Assembly (NCBI GenBank): GCA_902770635.1
Contig: CACXTX010000036.1
Span: 1-36,619, forward strand
Direction of reading: 5' to 3'
Length of the DNA stretch: 36,619 nucleotides
DNA from: an uncultured Prevotellaceae bacterium
GTDB taxonomy: Bacteria; Bacteroidota; Bacteroidia; Bacteroidales; Bacteroidaceae
Of this stretch, positions 15,318-24,448 are shown in pieces. The notes beneath the pieces were generated by a model that worked only from the letters and a program-made list of their open reading frames with translations, did no database searches and was not told the DNA's origin. Each line of letters starts with the position of its first letter. The first letter of the stretch is position 1. Position numbers and translations under genes: made by a program.

Positions 15318-16507
15318 CCAACGAGTCGCCATGTCCTGGATCCAGTCTCCTTGTAATATACCAATATTTGATAGCGATTCTCCGTCTGGAAAAAACTGCC
15401 CTCAGAGGGTGGGATTGTTCCTGCTGGTGTAAGGTATTGGTAGGAATAATAACCTTGTTTCTGTAATATGGAAGCGTAATATGTCTGTGTATTTTCGTCG
15501 TAGGTCATCTTATATGTTTCTCGATTGTGATCGATAGTCCAGTGTCCCGACAAGTAAATATCGCCTTGGTAAGGTGCTTGCAAAGTGTAGTTTACCCAAA
15601 CATAGTCGCAGGTGTAGTCGGATTCAATGCGATCGCTGTTGCGAATAAGGAAAGCACCATCGGCATCAACATCGGTAAGATAGTTGCGACATACGGTAGA
15701 GGTGAAAGGATAAGCCTGATAGTAGTGGCCGTCCCACTCAATGCGATCAAGCCCCATGGTGGTATGCTTTACGTCGAGTACTTCAAACTTGTGAAACTCG
15801 TTGCCCGCATCGAAAATCAATTGGCGGTTGTGTTGCCATGTAGCACCCATATTGTTAATAAAGGTAGGGCGTAGATTAATGCGGGAGCCCTGTTCGCGCC
15901 AGTTCTGCATGACCACGGTTTGTATCTCTTCGTCGAACTGGTTGATACGAATTTTATTGTAGTTGAGCAAGAAACTGACTTGCTGGTGACTTACGTTATG
16001 GTCGATGTCGGTATTGGTGGTAACTTCCATGCCTACGGCCATTAGGGGTTCGACCACGTAAAATTCGACTTCGAGCAGTCTCTCATTATCAGCGTCCTCA
16101 TCATAAACGGTAAGTCGGTAGTTGCCGCTCATCTTTAATTGGCACCGCTCGTTGGGAATACTGAACTGATAGTGGGTATAGAGCACGGTGGTATTGATGG
16201 AGTTGCGATAATTTTCGATGGGATTATTGTTGAATCCATTGAGCCAGTCGCTTTCAAAAATATCCTCGGAAGTGCTCCAGTCAGCTTCACAGTGTTCTAA
16301 GTGGTAAATGAGCCGGTGGGAATCGTGAGAAAGTTCGTCGAAACCAACAACGAGTTGATCCCGGCTGTTGAGTGTCATGACAGGACGATTGAGCCAGTCG
16401 CCGTTGACGATACTGGTCAGTGACTTAATCCTTGGCGAGAAGATGCGGTTGGATGCCCATCCGCAAGAAGCCATTAGGAGTAGGAAGAACAAAATTCGTA
16501 ACTTCAT
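15293..16507 (-). CDS. DUF5103 / type IX secretion plug-domain protein
   Basis: This encodes 404 residues from the ATG at 16507; the upstream part of the frame runs through the promoter and is not used. A signal peptide (MKLRILFFLLLMASCGWAS) is followed by SLTSIVNGDWLNRPVMTL, SHRLIYHLEHCEADW, and YVVEPLMAVGMEVTTNTD, which are features of the DUF5103 family, now linked to the plug that closes the type IX secretion translocon. The C-terminal half (GDIYLSGHWTIDHNRETYKM...) looks like a beta-sandwich. A Cys in ASCGW could be read as a lipobox, so lipid anchoring is possible. Export of outer-membrane cargo is the likely context. Its promoter is unusual: the -7 box ends 4 bases before the ATG. Confidence 0.85.
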   Translation of the reverse strand: MKLRILFFLLLMASCGWASNRIFSPRIKSLTSIVNGDWLNRPVMTLNSRDQLVVGFDELSHDSHRLIYHLEHCEADWSTSEDIFESDWLNGFNNNPIENYRNSINTTVLYTHYQFSIPNERCQLKMSGNYRLTVYDEDADNERLLEVEFYVVEPLMAVGMEVTTNTDIDHNVSHQQVSFLLNYNKIRINQFDEEIQTVVMQNWREQGSRINLRPTFINNMGATWQHNRQLIFDAGNEFHKFEVLDVKHTTMGLDRIEWDGHYYQAYPFTSTVCRNYLTDVDADGAFLIRNSDRIESDYTCDYVWVNYTLQAPYQGDIYLSGHWTIDHNRETYKMTYDENTQTYYASILQKQGYYSYQYLTPAGTIPPSEGSFFQTENRYQILVYYKETGSRTWRLVGYRALDFR

Positions 16508-16511
16508 GGTG

Positions 16512-16544
16512 CAAAGATAGTGAAAATTTTCGTATCTTTGCAAA
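16512..16544 (-). promoter_or_regulatory. Leaderless-type promoter of the plug-domain gene
   Basis: On the minus strand TTTG (16544-16541), 21 bases, TATCTTTG (16519-16512), CACC, ATG. With the usual start 4-7 bases after the -7 box, transcription would begin at or next to the A of the ATG. Confidence 0.75.
16533..16540 (+). promoter_or_regulatory. -7 box of the divergent lipoprotein gene
   Basis: TATCTTTG, 9 bases before the ATG at 16550. No good TTTG at the -33 distance, which falls next to the start codon of the opposing gene. Confidence 0.65.
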
Positions 16545-16549
16545 CAGTT

Positions 16550-17185
16550 ATGAGAAAGATTGCAGTTCTGTCGATAAGTCTCGCAGTGATGATGGTGGCA
16601 TCATGCGGCTCCAAAAAGAAAGATGCTGCCTACTATGAACGTATGGTAGACAGCATCAGAAAGGTGGAGCAGGTGAAGGAGATGCAACGCCAGGCTGGTA
16701 TTACGGATGGTGACCCTCTGGAAGAATTCTTCCTAAATCTGAGTCTGCGTACACTGCCCTTGCAGTCGGAGGGTAGAAGATGGGAGAGGCTTGGGGAGTT
16801 TACCAAGGTGCCACGTGTGCTGAATGAGCATTTTGGTTATCTGTCGAATGCGGAACTGCAAGTGCTGTCAATGCCTCGCGCGGGAAGGCATCACGTAATC
16901 ATGCTGTTGGAAATGCAGGATTCTATAACGCCTGCACTTTTTCTTTACACAATGGGTGGGAATCATCATATGATAGATCAGTTGTGTATCTATGAAGAAA
17001 AGGCTGAGGATAGACCTACCGATTTCGGGAAGACGTTCATGGATTATTATATTACCAGCAACTGGGAAATTACGCTGATGAAGTACTATCTGTCACATGA
17101 AGCGACGAGTCCCGAACTGGAGGAAACTCGCCGCTATGTAATCAATAAGGAAGGACGGTTCGAAGAGGTTGTTATTGAACTTTAA
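16550..17185 (+). CDS. Small lipoprotein of unknown function
   Basis: This encodes 211 residues from the ATG at 16550; the frame is open from 16520 but the extra residues cover the -7 box. The signal peptide ends in a lipobox VASC (Cys19), followed by a basic-charged GSKKKD and a short helix MVDSIRKVEQVKEMQRQAG. The remainder is mixed alpha/beta (LPLQSEGRRWERLGEF, HHVIMLLEMQDSITPALFLYTMGG) with no catalytic motif I can name. It is divergent from the plug-domain gene across 42 bases and convergent with the DUF4861 gene (16 bases between stops). Co-regulation with the secretion-linked gene is plausible from the shared promoter DNA. Confidence 0.8.
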   Translation: MRKIAVLSISLAVMMVASCGSKKKDAAYYERMVDSIRKVEQVKEMQRQAGITDGDPLEEFFLNLSLRTLPLQSEGRRWERLGEFTKVPRVLNEHFGYLSNAELQVLSMPRAGRHHVIMLLEMQDSITPALFLYTMGGNHHMIDQLCIYEEKAEDRPTDFGKTFMDYYITSNWEITLMKYYLSHEATSPELEETRRYVINKEGRFEEVVIEL

Positions 17186-17201
17186 ACTTTTGCCATCTGC
17201 T

Positions 17202-18425
17202 TTATCGGATAGTAACCTTTACAGGTTGTTCTATCTCTTTCTTCCATGTTCTCAGGTAGTTGAACCAATCCTTTGCAGAGTGATATCCAAAGCTCTCGTT
17301 ATCAGAAGTGTATAATACTTTATAACTCATTCTTTTCCCATCGACTTTGAGGACATAGGCATAGTTGTCTTTGTTGGCGGGCTCTTCGCTGACAATGTAC
17401 TTTTGGGGAACAAGAATTGCTAATCCAACAGTTTCGCGCTTCCACTTGGTGGTATCGGCAGCAGGGTAGTCTGTACCCCAGCAAGCACGTAATCCTTTTT
17501 TGTCGGAAAACTCCTCTGAGCCTTTCACGTTGATGATGCCGGTAGAGAAACGATAGTTACTAACATCTTTGTTGAAAAACACATCTACATCAGTGTCGCG
17601 ATGTCCTGCATATTGGGTGTAGCGAAGGGTCATAGTGATAGGCGACTTGTTGGCATCAGCCTTCCACCCCCGATCAATAATTTCAACAATCGCACGCAGG
17701 GGCCCATAGCTGATAACCCGTTGAGTTCGTGTCTTGACAGGCTCTACAAGTGTGGGTTTCTGACCATCCCATCCTCGGAAAGCTCCTAGTCCGAAGGTCT
17801 GGCCAACCCACAGGACATCGTCGCCATACCCTTTTGCTTTTAGGTCGTCAGGAGTATAGAACTGTGTTTCTTTTAATTCAAGTTGCTTCTTGTACTTGCC
17901 ATAAAGATCAAGCGTCTGCCGGGCATCGAAATAAATGCGAATGCCATTTAGTTCACTCTCAAAGTCTACACCGTGATGATGCTGTACATTATAGGTATAT
18001 GCAGCATCACCACGAGCAGTCAGTGATTCGATATAGTTATTCTGCTGGTGTTTCTTGAGTGTCTTGTCCTTTGTATTGGTCAACACCATCTCAGCATAAG
18101 TACGAGCAGGATAGGTTCGTGGCTCACCTTCATCCATTAACGTAATGGTGTATTCTTTTTGCTCCTTCTTATCAAGATCGGCCAGGAAACAGAGCTCGTC
18201 GAAGGTGTCGTCTTGATTCAGGTCATCCAATTGACAAGGAATCTCCTTGCCGGAAAGGGTGACGAGGGCAGAGCGCACATCGCCATAGGAGGCTAATGAG
18301 AGTACGATAGGGACATCGGTACGGGCAACTTTACTGGGATTGACAACACTAACGGTGAGTGTTCTGCTGGCTAAAACCAAACTGCTGATAGTGGTCAGCA
18401 TGAGGAGTGAAATGATTCTTTTCAT
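17202..18425 (-). CDS. DUF4861 family secreted protein
   Basis: This encodes 407 residues from MKRIISLLMLTTISSLVLAS, a signal peptide for export. The body matches DUF4861: SRTLTVSVVNPSKVARTDVP at the start, then ELCFLADLDKKEQKEYTI, GLGAFRGWDG, RVISYGPLRAIVEIIDRGW and GLAILVPQKYI. Family members often sit in polysaccharide-use loci of Bacteroidota, but no SusCD pair, glycosidase or lyase lies near this copy. Function is unknown; an all-beta carbohydrate-related protein is a guess from family context. Only 4 bases (CACA) lie between TTTTTTG and its ATG, hinting at a short or absent leader. Confidence 0.8.
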   Translation of the reverse strand: MKRIISLLMLTTISSLVLASRTLTVSVVNPSKVARTDVPIVLSLASYGDVRSALVTLSGKEIPCQLDDLNQDDTFDELCFLADLDKKEQKEYTITLMDEGEPRTYPARTYAEMVLTNTKDKTLKKHQQNNYIESLTARGDAAYTYNVQHHHGVDFESELNGIRIYFDARQTLDLYGKYKKQLELKETQFYTPDDLKAKGYGDDVLWVGQTFGLGAFRGWDGQKPTLVEPVKTRTQRVISYGPLRAIVEIIDRGWKADANKSPITMTLRYTQYAGHRDTDVDVFFNKDVSNYRFSTGIINVKGSEEFSDKKGLRACWGTDYPAADTTKWKRETVGLAILVPQKYIVSEEPANKDNYAYVLKVDGKRMSYKVLYTSDNESFGYHSAKDWFNYLRTWKKEIEQPVKVTIR

Positions 18426-18520
18426 TGTGCAAAAAAGTAGTTTTGTTACGTGCAAATTTCACACAAATAAACGAATTTGTGCTAAAAATGCTCGTTATTT
18501 TTGTTTTTTTTAGTTTAAAA

Positions 18521-18552
18521 TTTGGTTTTTAAAACAATTTTTAGTATTTTTG
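18521..18552 (+). promoter_or_regulatory. Promoter of the GldB-like gene
   Basis: TTTG (18521-18524), 20 bases, TATTTTTG (18545-18552). The leader is about 35-40 nt to 18594. Confidence 0.8.
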
Positions 18553-18593
18553 CAGAGAAATTTAAAATTATTTAAAGACTCATCCACGTCAAA

Positions 18594-19379
18594 ATGGGTA
18601 AAATATACGGATTATTAGTGGCTTTAATGCTGTTGTGTATCAGTTGTCAGTGGCAATTGAAGCCCAATGATGCTGACGCAGAGGAACAACATGTCAGCAT
18701 TCAACGTTATGACCGTATTGAAAGTCTTTATCTGACTACAGGCGACTATTCTGCCCTTCAGCAGATGAATACTGTTTATCCTACACAGACTCGTATGCTA
18801 CTGGAAGATGTTTTGCTGTTGGGAAAGGTGAATGATCGGGATATTAATAGCAAGTTTTTGTTTTTTTTCCAGGATTCCACGCTACAGATGATGTTGTCTG
18901 ACGTACAGCATGAGTTTGCTGATATGGACGATGTTAATCAAGAACTAACTGCAGCATTTGAACGCCTGAAAAGTGAATTGCCTGGCATGGAAGTTCCTGT
19001 GATTTATGCGCAGATTGGTTCATTCGACCAGAGCATTGTAGTGGGAAATAACTCTTTGGGTATCAGTCTGGACAAATATTTGGGATCTGATTATCCTTTT
19101 TATGTAACGCACTATTCTGAAGAACAGCGAAAGTTGATGGTTCGCTCGATGATAGTGCCTGACTGCCTGGCCTTCTATATTCTCAGCCTTTATCCATTGC
19201 CTTATAAATATCAACAATTGCAGCGTGAGCGTGATCACCACATGGGAAAAATTCAGTGGGTAGTGAACCAGATGACAGAGCGAACGGTGTTCAGCAATGA
19301 ATATGTGATAGAGGTTGCCAACTATATGAAGAACAACTCGAAGGTGTCTATTGCCCAGTTGTTATGTAATGACATTTAG
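18594..19379 (+). CDS. GldB-like lipoprotein
   Basis: This encodes 261 residues. A signal peptide ends in lipobox LCISC (Cys18). The core carries GldB-family features: VSIQRYDRIESLYLTTGDY, MEVPVIYAQIGSFDQSIVVG, then NSLGISLDKYLGSDYPFY. GldB is a lipoprotein needed for gliding in Flavobacterium; homologs occur in non-gliding Bacteroidales too, where their role is unclear. It has its own promoter and lies 104 bases ahead of dnaB. The window holds two other secretion/gliding families (plug, PorD), in separate transcripts. Slightly shorter than typical flavobacterial GldB, so a divergent family member is likely. Confidence 0.75.
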   Translation: MGKIYGLLVALMLLCISCQWQLKPNDADAEEQHVSIQRYDRIESLYLTTGDYSALQQMNTVYPTQTRMLLEDVLLLGKVNDRDINSKFLFFFQDSTLQMMLSDVQHEFADMDDVNQELTAAFERLKSELPGMEVPVIYAQIGSFDQSIVVGNNSLGISLDKYLGSDYPFYVTHYSEEQRKLMVRSMIVPDCLAFYILSLYPLPYKYQQLQRERDHHMGKIQWVVNQMTERTVFSNEYVIEVANYMKNNSKVSIAQLLCNDI

Positions 19380-19452
19380 GGCAATTTCCAAAAAATCATA
19401 AAATGACGAAAAGTTTGGGAGTATGAATGATATTGCTCTCATTTTTTTTTTG

Positions 19453-19460
19453 TACTTTTG
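19453..19460 (+). promoter_or_regulatory. -7 box of dnaB
   Basis: TACTTTTG, followed by a 23-base gap to the ATG at 19484. The -33 element is not clear. Confidence 0.55.
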
Positions 19461-19483
19461 TCACCCGAAAACAATTTTAAGTT

Positions 19484-21022
19484 ATGCCCGAACAAACAAA
19501 TAATAATGGTGGACAACGTCGACGCAGACAACAACCGATAGATAATACCTATGCACATGTACAGCCGCAAGCCACGGAGGTAGAGCGTGCGGTACTGGGT
19601 GCCTTGATGATTGACAAGGATGCCTATGCTGTGGTGTGTGAGATGTTGGTTCCAGAAAGTTTCTATGAGCCTCGTAACCAGAAAGTGTATCGCGCCATCA
19701 TGGAGCTTTCCATGCATGAGTTGCCAGTGGACGTATGGACGGTAACAGAGCAACTTGCCAAACAAGGTGATTTGGAGGATGTTGGTGGTCCTGGTTATGT
19801 GACGGAACTGTCGTCAAGAGTAGCTTCGTCAGCGAATATCGAATACCATGCGCGTATTATTGCTCAAAAGTCGTTGGCGCGCCAGTTGATTTCCTTTTCT
19901 AGTAACATCCAAACGAAAGCCTTTGACGAGACTATTGATGTGGACGATCTGATGCAGGAGGCCGAGGGCTCGCTCTTTGAATTGGGGCAGCGGAACATGA
20001 AGAAGGACTATACGCAGATTGATCCTGTGATTAAAAATGCAGTAGACGTAATACAAAAGGCTGCTGCTAACAAAGACGGTTTAACGGGTGTGCCTACAGG
20101 TTATCATAAGTTGGATGATATCACATCAGGCTGGCAACCTTCTGACTTAGTGATTATAGCTGGTCGTCCAGCTATGGGCAAGACCTCGTTTGCACTATCG
20201 ATGGCTAAGAATATTGCTGCTGACTATCAAGTGCCGATGGCTTTCTTCTCACTGGAAATGTCGAATGTCCAGTTGGTGAACCGACTTATCTCAAACTGCT
20301 GTGAGATTCAAGGTTCGAAAATATTGAACGGACAATTACAGCCTGATGAATGGGACAGGCTGGACAAACGGCTGAATGGCTTGCTAGGAGCTCCGCTGTA
20401 TGTGGACGATACTCCTGGCCTCTCCGTTTTCGAACTGCGCACGAAGGCTCGTCGACTGGTTCGCGAGCATGGCGTGAAGATTATTATGATTGACTATTTA
20501 CAGTTGATGAATGCTAATGGTATGCGATTTTCTTCTCGCCAGGAGGAGGTGTCAACAATATCCCGATCGTTGAAGGGACTGGCCAAGGAGTTGGATGTAC
20601 CTATTCTGGCACTCTCACAGTTGAATCGTGGTGTTGAAAGCCGTGAAGGTTTGGAAGGAAAGCGTCCGCAGTTGTCTGACTTGCGTGAGTCGGGAGCCAT
20701 TGAGCAGGATGCTGATATGGTACTATTTGTGCATCGTCCAGAGTATTACCATATCTATCAGGATGATAATGGTCGAGACCTGCACGGAATGGCACAGATT
20801 ATCATTGCCAAGCATCGTAAGGGAGCTACAGGCGATGTGCTGTTGACATTCCGAGGTGAGTTTACCCGTTTCGAGAATCCTGAGGATCGTCGTCTGAATT
20901 CCAAACGCTCCGATAATGGTGGTGAGATACTGGGTAGTAAAATGAATGGCGACTCACAGCCGTCAGCTGGTGAATCACCATTCGGAGGGTTTGAAGAACC
21001 TGCAGGCCCGCTGCCGTTCTAA
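19484..21022 (+). CDS. dnaB: Replicative DNA helicase DnaB
   Basis: This encodes 512 residues. The N-terminal helical domain opens with PQATEVERAVLGALMIDKDA. The RecA-like motor has Walker A GRPAMGKTS, AFFSLEMSNVQLVNRL, Walker B IIMIDYLQLM, LSQLNRGVESR, LRESGAIEQDADMVLFVHR and KHRKGATGDVLLTFRGEFTRF, all in the expected order. DnaB is the hexameric helicase that unwinds DNA at the fork. No intein and no frame break is seen. The C-terminal tail is Gly/Pro-rich (SPFGGFEEPAGPLPF), as often in Bacteroidota. It is convergent with the TPR/pseudoprotease gene, 27 bases between stops, with no strong terminator hairpin in that gap. Confidence 0.97.
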   Translation: MPEQTNNNGGQRRRRQQPIDNTYAHVQPQATEVERAVLGALMIDKDAYAVVCEMLVPESFYEPRNQKVYRAIMELSMHELPVDVWTVTEQLAKQGDLEDVGGPGYVTELSSRVASSANIEYHARIIAQKSLARQLISFSSNIQTKAFDETIDVDDLMQEAEGSLFELGQRNMKKDYTQIDPVIKNAVDVIQKAAANKDGLTGVPTGYHKLDDITSGWQPSDLVIIAGRPAMGKTSFALSMAKNIAADYQVPMAFFSLEMSNVQLVNRLISNCCEIQGSKILNGQLQPDEWDRLDKRLNGLLGAPLYVDDTPGLSVFELRTKARRLVREHGVKIIMIDYLQLMNANGMRFSSRQEEVSTISRSLKGLAKELDVPILALSQLNRGVESREGLEGKRPQLSDLRESGAIEQDADMVLFVHRPEYYHIYQDDNGRDLHGMAQIIIAKHRKGATGDVLLTFRGEFTRFENPEDRRLNSKRSDNGGEILGSKMNGDSQPSAGESPFGGFEEPAGPLPF

Positions 21023-21049
21023 TTCCTATATGGTTTGTCTCTAATTAGA

Positions 21050-22756
21050 CTATTTAGAATACTTATCTATCAACGATTGAGCTTGGCTGTTGCCGAGCTC
21101 TTTCGCTTTAGTGAGGTTCGCCAGACCTTCTGTCTTCTGGCCTTTCACACATTGAGCCAGTCCGAGCAGAAGATAACCGTCGCTTTCCTGGGGGGCTATA
21201 CTGATGCATTCCTTTGCAGACTCGATAGCGTCGTCTGTCATTCCTACACGTAGTTCGACATTGGCTTTCTCTGCACGATATACTAATTCGTTGGGCTCCA
21301 TCTCAACAGCCCGACGGATATCGTTTAGGGCCTGCTGGTATAGATGACCGGCAAACTCAGCCTGCTCGCGAAGGAAATAGAATCTGGCATTCAGTTGTGC
21401 AGTCATCAGCGTCTCATAGTCATTATAGTCATTGACGGCAGGACGATATTTCTTGGCCTCAAAAAGTGCCTGGGCACGAGCTAACAGATAAGGTGCTGCC
21501 GTCTTGATATAAGGTTTGGTAAACGTGTTGACAGCGCTGTCAAGTAAAGTAAGTCCCGCCTCCTTGTCACCTTTCTGTATCTTGCATTGGGCTGCTGCAT
21601 AGTAGGATTCTGCCTTCATCATGTCTGTCTTAGCCAGTTCCATATACAGGTCGTAAGCTGTGTCGTACTGCTGTTGGGCATACAGGATCTGAGCTTGTTG
21701 CTGTCGATAGAGGGGTTGTGGATTCAGCTCAAAAGCTGTCTGCGATTCTTTCAAGGCTAAGTCGAGCGTCCAAGGGTCGTATGGCTTATCGTTCTGATAT
21801 ACGATTTTCTGGAAAATGAGCTGTGCATATTGATAGTGTGCATCATCCTTGGTATCAGCTACTTTCAAGGCTTGCTTCATGTCGTCGTCAGCTCCCTGAA
21901 AATCTTCTTTTCCCATCTTTTGGCGAGCTCTGTACACATATCCGTCAGTAGCTTGTGGGAACTTCTCTATGAATCGGTCAATGAGCCGGTCATACTCTTC
22001 AGTATCCATCGTAGAAGCAGATATATAGAGAGAAAGCGTAGCTTCGCTCAAGTCATCGGGCAGTGCCTTGGCAATCTTTATATTACGTAGCACGGGGTCA
22101 TTTTGACTTAGTCCGGCCATATGCAGACTATTGGCAAAACGGGAACTAACAGCATAAGCGGTAGTTGAATTTTCACTGGCTGAAGGTTGAAGGATTCCTA
22201 CCACTTCACCTTGTTCGTTCAGGATGGGACAGCCCACTTGTTGGTCGGTTGTCGCCATGTCTAGGGTATAGTAAGTATAGCCTTCGCCGAATTGTTCCGC
22301 ACTATTCACCGTGCCTTGGGTGCATACGGGCACCTTCTTAACAGCATATGGCATAAGCCATAGTTTGGCACCTTTGTCGGCAGGATTTTGGGCGATATTC
22401 AGGGCTTGTGTTTTCTTAGCAAGAACCTGAAACTTAGCGACATCATACATATCGTTATATCCTGTCAGACAGTCTACTTCCATCTCCTTGCCCTGAGCAT
22501 CGATAATCACAGCATGCTGTGCATTCTTAAAAGGTGCAAAACTGCTGACTGCCATACCTTGTTCATTAATGAAGAAACCATTGACGCTCGCCAACAGTGA
22601 GCCATCGTTATTGAATGTCTTGAGGGTAAACACGGCGTTGGCTGCTCTCTTAGCCCATGAAGGGTTCTGGGCAGCTATGGGAAATGTGGTAAAAAAAAGT
22701 AAAGGCAGTATTCCTAATACTCTTTTGAGAATCTTTGTTATGATTGTCTTTTCCAT
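21050..22756 (-). CDS. Trypsin-fold pseudoprotease fused to TPR repeats
   Basis: This encodes 568 residues with a signal peptide (LPLLFFTTFPIAAQ). Residues about 36-235 follow a trypsin-like layout (AVFTLKTF, SVNGFFINEQGMAVSSFAPF, YNDMYDVAKFQVL, QQVGCPILNEQGEVVGIL), but the catalytic His normally after the GxxTNYHV-type strand is absent and the GNSGGP serine segment reads QQVGCPIL. It is therefore a likely inactive protease domain. The remaining 330 residues are TPR-like helical pairs (YVYRARQKMGKEDFQGADDD, AQILYAQQQYDTAYDLYMELA, ALNDIRRAVEMEPNELVYRAE, YLLLGLAQCVKGQKTEGLANL). A periplasmic scaffold or binding role is inferred. Last gene of the dnaN-recN operon, 27 bases after recN. Confidence 0.82.
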   Translation of the reverse strand: MEKTIITKILKRVLGILPLLFFTTFPIAAQNPSWAKRAANAVFTLKTFNNDGSLLASVNGFFINEQGMAVSSFAPFKNAQHAVIIDAQGKEMEVDCLTGYNDMYDVAKFQVLAKKTQALNIAQNPADKGAKLWLMPYAVKKVPVCTQGTVNSAEQFGEGYTYYTLDMATTDQQVGCPILNEQGEVVGILQPSASENSTTAYAVSSRFANSLHMAGLSQNDPVLRNIKIAKALPDDLSEATLSLYISASTMDTEEYDRLIDRFIEKFPQATDGYVYRARQKMGKEDFQGADDDMKQALKVADTKDDAHYQYAQLIFQKIVYQNDKPYDPWTLDLALKESQTAFELNPQPLYRQQQAQILYAQQQYDTAYDLYMELAKTDMMKAESYYAAAQCKIQKGDKEAGLTLLDSAVNTFTKPYIKTAAPYLLARAQALFEAKKYRPAVNDYNDYETLMTAQLNARFYFLREQAEFAGHLYQQALNDIRRAVEMEPNELVYRAEKANVELRVGMTDDAIESAKECISIAPQESDGYLLLGLAQCVKGQKTEGLANLTKAKELGNSQAQSLIDKYSK

Positions 22757-22783
22757 CTTGTTATCTTTTCCTATTTTTCATAA

Positions 22784-24442
22784 TTATATTTTCAACAGTT
22801 GTTTCGCATTATCGATAGCTGCCTGGGTAATGTCGCTACCACTCAGCATCTGGGCTATTTCCGTGATGCGCTCTTCGCTGGTCAGTTCTGTCATATGACT
22901 GATAGTACCATTCTTGGTTTCTTCTTTCGATACCCGATAGTGGTGACTACCTAAGGCAGCTATCTGAGGCAAGTGGGTGATGGAGATAACCTGGCGCTCT
23001 GTGCGTCCCATCTCCTGCATAATCTGTGCCATCTTTTCTGCTATTTTGCCACTCACGCCAGTATCTATTTCATCGAAAATAATAGTTGGTAGTTTTACAG
23101 CTCCGCTAATCATGGCTTTGAGTGATAGCATCACACGGGCAATCTCACCACCTGATGCAACTTGCGAAACAGGTTGGAGTGGGGTGGACGTGTTGGCAGA
23201 GAAGAGGAACGATACGTTGTCTTGTCCGTTCTTACCTAGCTCTGCCTGAGTGATACTGATGTCAAAGCGTGCGTGGGGCATACCGAGTGCTTCGAGTCGT
23301 TGTGCTAACTGGCTCCTCATCTGCTGTGCTGTAGCTTGACGCATCTTGCTGATAGTCTCGGCATGTTGTGCACATTGGTTCCTAAGTTGTTCCACCTCCT
23401 TTTCCTTTTCATTCAAAGCTTCGTCGCTGTTCTCGATGTGTGATAATTGTTGTTTCAAGCTTTCGCGTTGCTTAATCAACTCCTCCACACTCTCAGCGTG
23501 ATATTTCTTCTCCAACTCATACAGACGGTCCAATCGATTGTTGATATTCTCCAGTTCTGCTGGGTCGAAATCAGTTCGCTCTAACAACTGGCTAACCTCT
23601 TCAGCGATATCCTTTAATTCTATGCGACAGGAATCCAGGCGTTCTGTCAGGTCTGCAGTCTTTGGCATCACCTTACTGATATCATTCAGCGCGTTATAGG
23701 CAGATTTTACTAGTGAAATAACACTATATTCATCGCCATTCAACGCATTGTCTGCTTCGTAGAGAGCTGTCTTGATATCCTCAGCATGTGACATAGTATC
23801 ACTTCGCTGTTCCAGTTCTTCTTGTTCGCCTTCAACTAAGTGTGCAGCTTCCAGTTCCTCGAATTGAAATTGCAGGAAATCGGCATTCTGCTTGTTGTGC
23901 TCAATTTCTTCGCGTAATTGGTTTAACTCTTTGGTCTTCTGCTGATAGTTGACAAAGCTCTGTCGATAAATATCCAGTTCCTTGCTGTCATTGGCCAGAA
24001 TATCGACCACATTCAACTGGAAGTCTTGTTTATTTAATAACAAGTTCTGGTGTTGCGAGTGGACATCCATCAGCTGGTCTCCCAATTCCTTCAACATGGT
24101 GAGTGCCACAGGAGTGTCGTTGATGAAAGCACGGCTTTTGCCTGCTGCTGTCAGTTCGCGACGGATGATGGTGTCGTGGCCGTCATATTCAATGTCGTTT
24201 TCGTCGAAGAACGGTTTCAGGTCATAGCGCGACAAGTCGAAGTGTGCTTCTATCACACAACGGTCGGCTCCCTGTTTGATGCTCTTCGAGTCTGCTCGCT
24301 GCCCCAATAAGAGTCCAATGGCTCCCAGGATAATAGATTTTCCTGCACCAGTCTCACCCGTAATCACGGAAAAGCCTGGATGTAACTCGATATTGAGTTC
24401 ATCAATCAGCGTAAAGTTCTTAATATATAAATGTTGTAGCAT
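22784..24442 (-). CDS. recN: DNA repair protein RecN
   Basis: This encodes 552 residues of an SMC-like ATPase used in double-strand break repair. Walker A GETGAGKSI lies near residues 28-36, followed by a long coiled coil (SFVNYQQKTKELNQLREEI, SLKQQLSHIENSDEALNEK), the ABC signature region VASGGEIARVMLSLK, and Walker B IIFDEIDTGVSG with ISITHLPQIAALGSHH. Length and order fit the family. It begins 6 bases after the porD-family stop and reads with it. No LexA-type box is visible, and the operon position suggests expression with dnaN rather than damage control. Confidence 0.96.
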   Translation of the reverse strand: MLQHLYIKNFTLIDELNIELHPGFSVITGETGAGKSIILGAIGLLLGQRADSKSIKQGADRCVIEAHFDLSRYDLKPFFDENDIEYDGHDTIIRRELTAAGKSRAFINDTPVALTMLKELGDQLMDVHSQHQNLLLNKQDFQLNVVDILANDSKELDIYRQSFVNYQQKTKELNQLREEIEHNKQNADFLQFQFEELEAAHLVEGEQEELEQRSDTMSHAEDIKTALYEADNALNGDEYSVISLVKSAYNALNDISKVMPKTADLTERLDSCRIELKDIAEEVSQLLERTDFDPAELENINNRLDRLYELEKKYHAESVEELIKQRESLKQQLSHIENSDEALNEKEKEVEQLRNQCAQHAETISKMRQATAQQMRSQLAQRLEALGMPHARFDISITQAELGKNGQDNVSFLFSANTSTPLQPVSQVASGGEIARVMLSLKAMISGAVKLPTIIFDEIDTGVSGKIAEKMAQIMQEMGRTERQVISITHLPQIAALGSHHYRVSKEETKNGTISHMTELTSEERITEIAQMLSGSDITQAAIDNAKQLLKI

Positions 24443-24448
24443 TTCTCC

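Noticed and set aside
21023-21060. Terminator between dnaB and the pseudoprotease gene
   Set aside because: Only a 4-bp stem (GTCT/AGAC) is visible with no T run, too weak to call.
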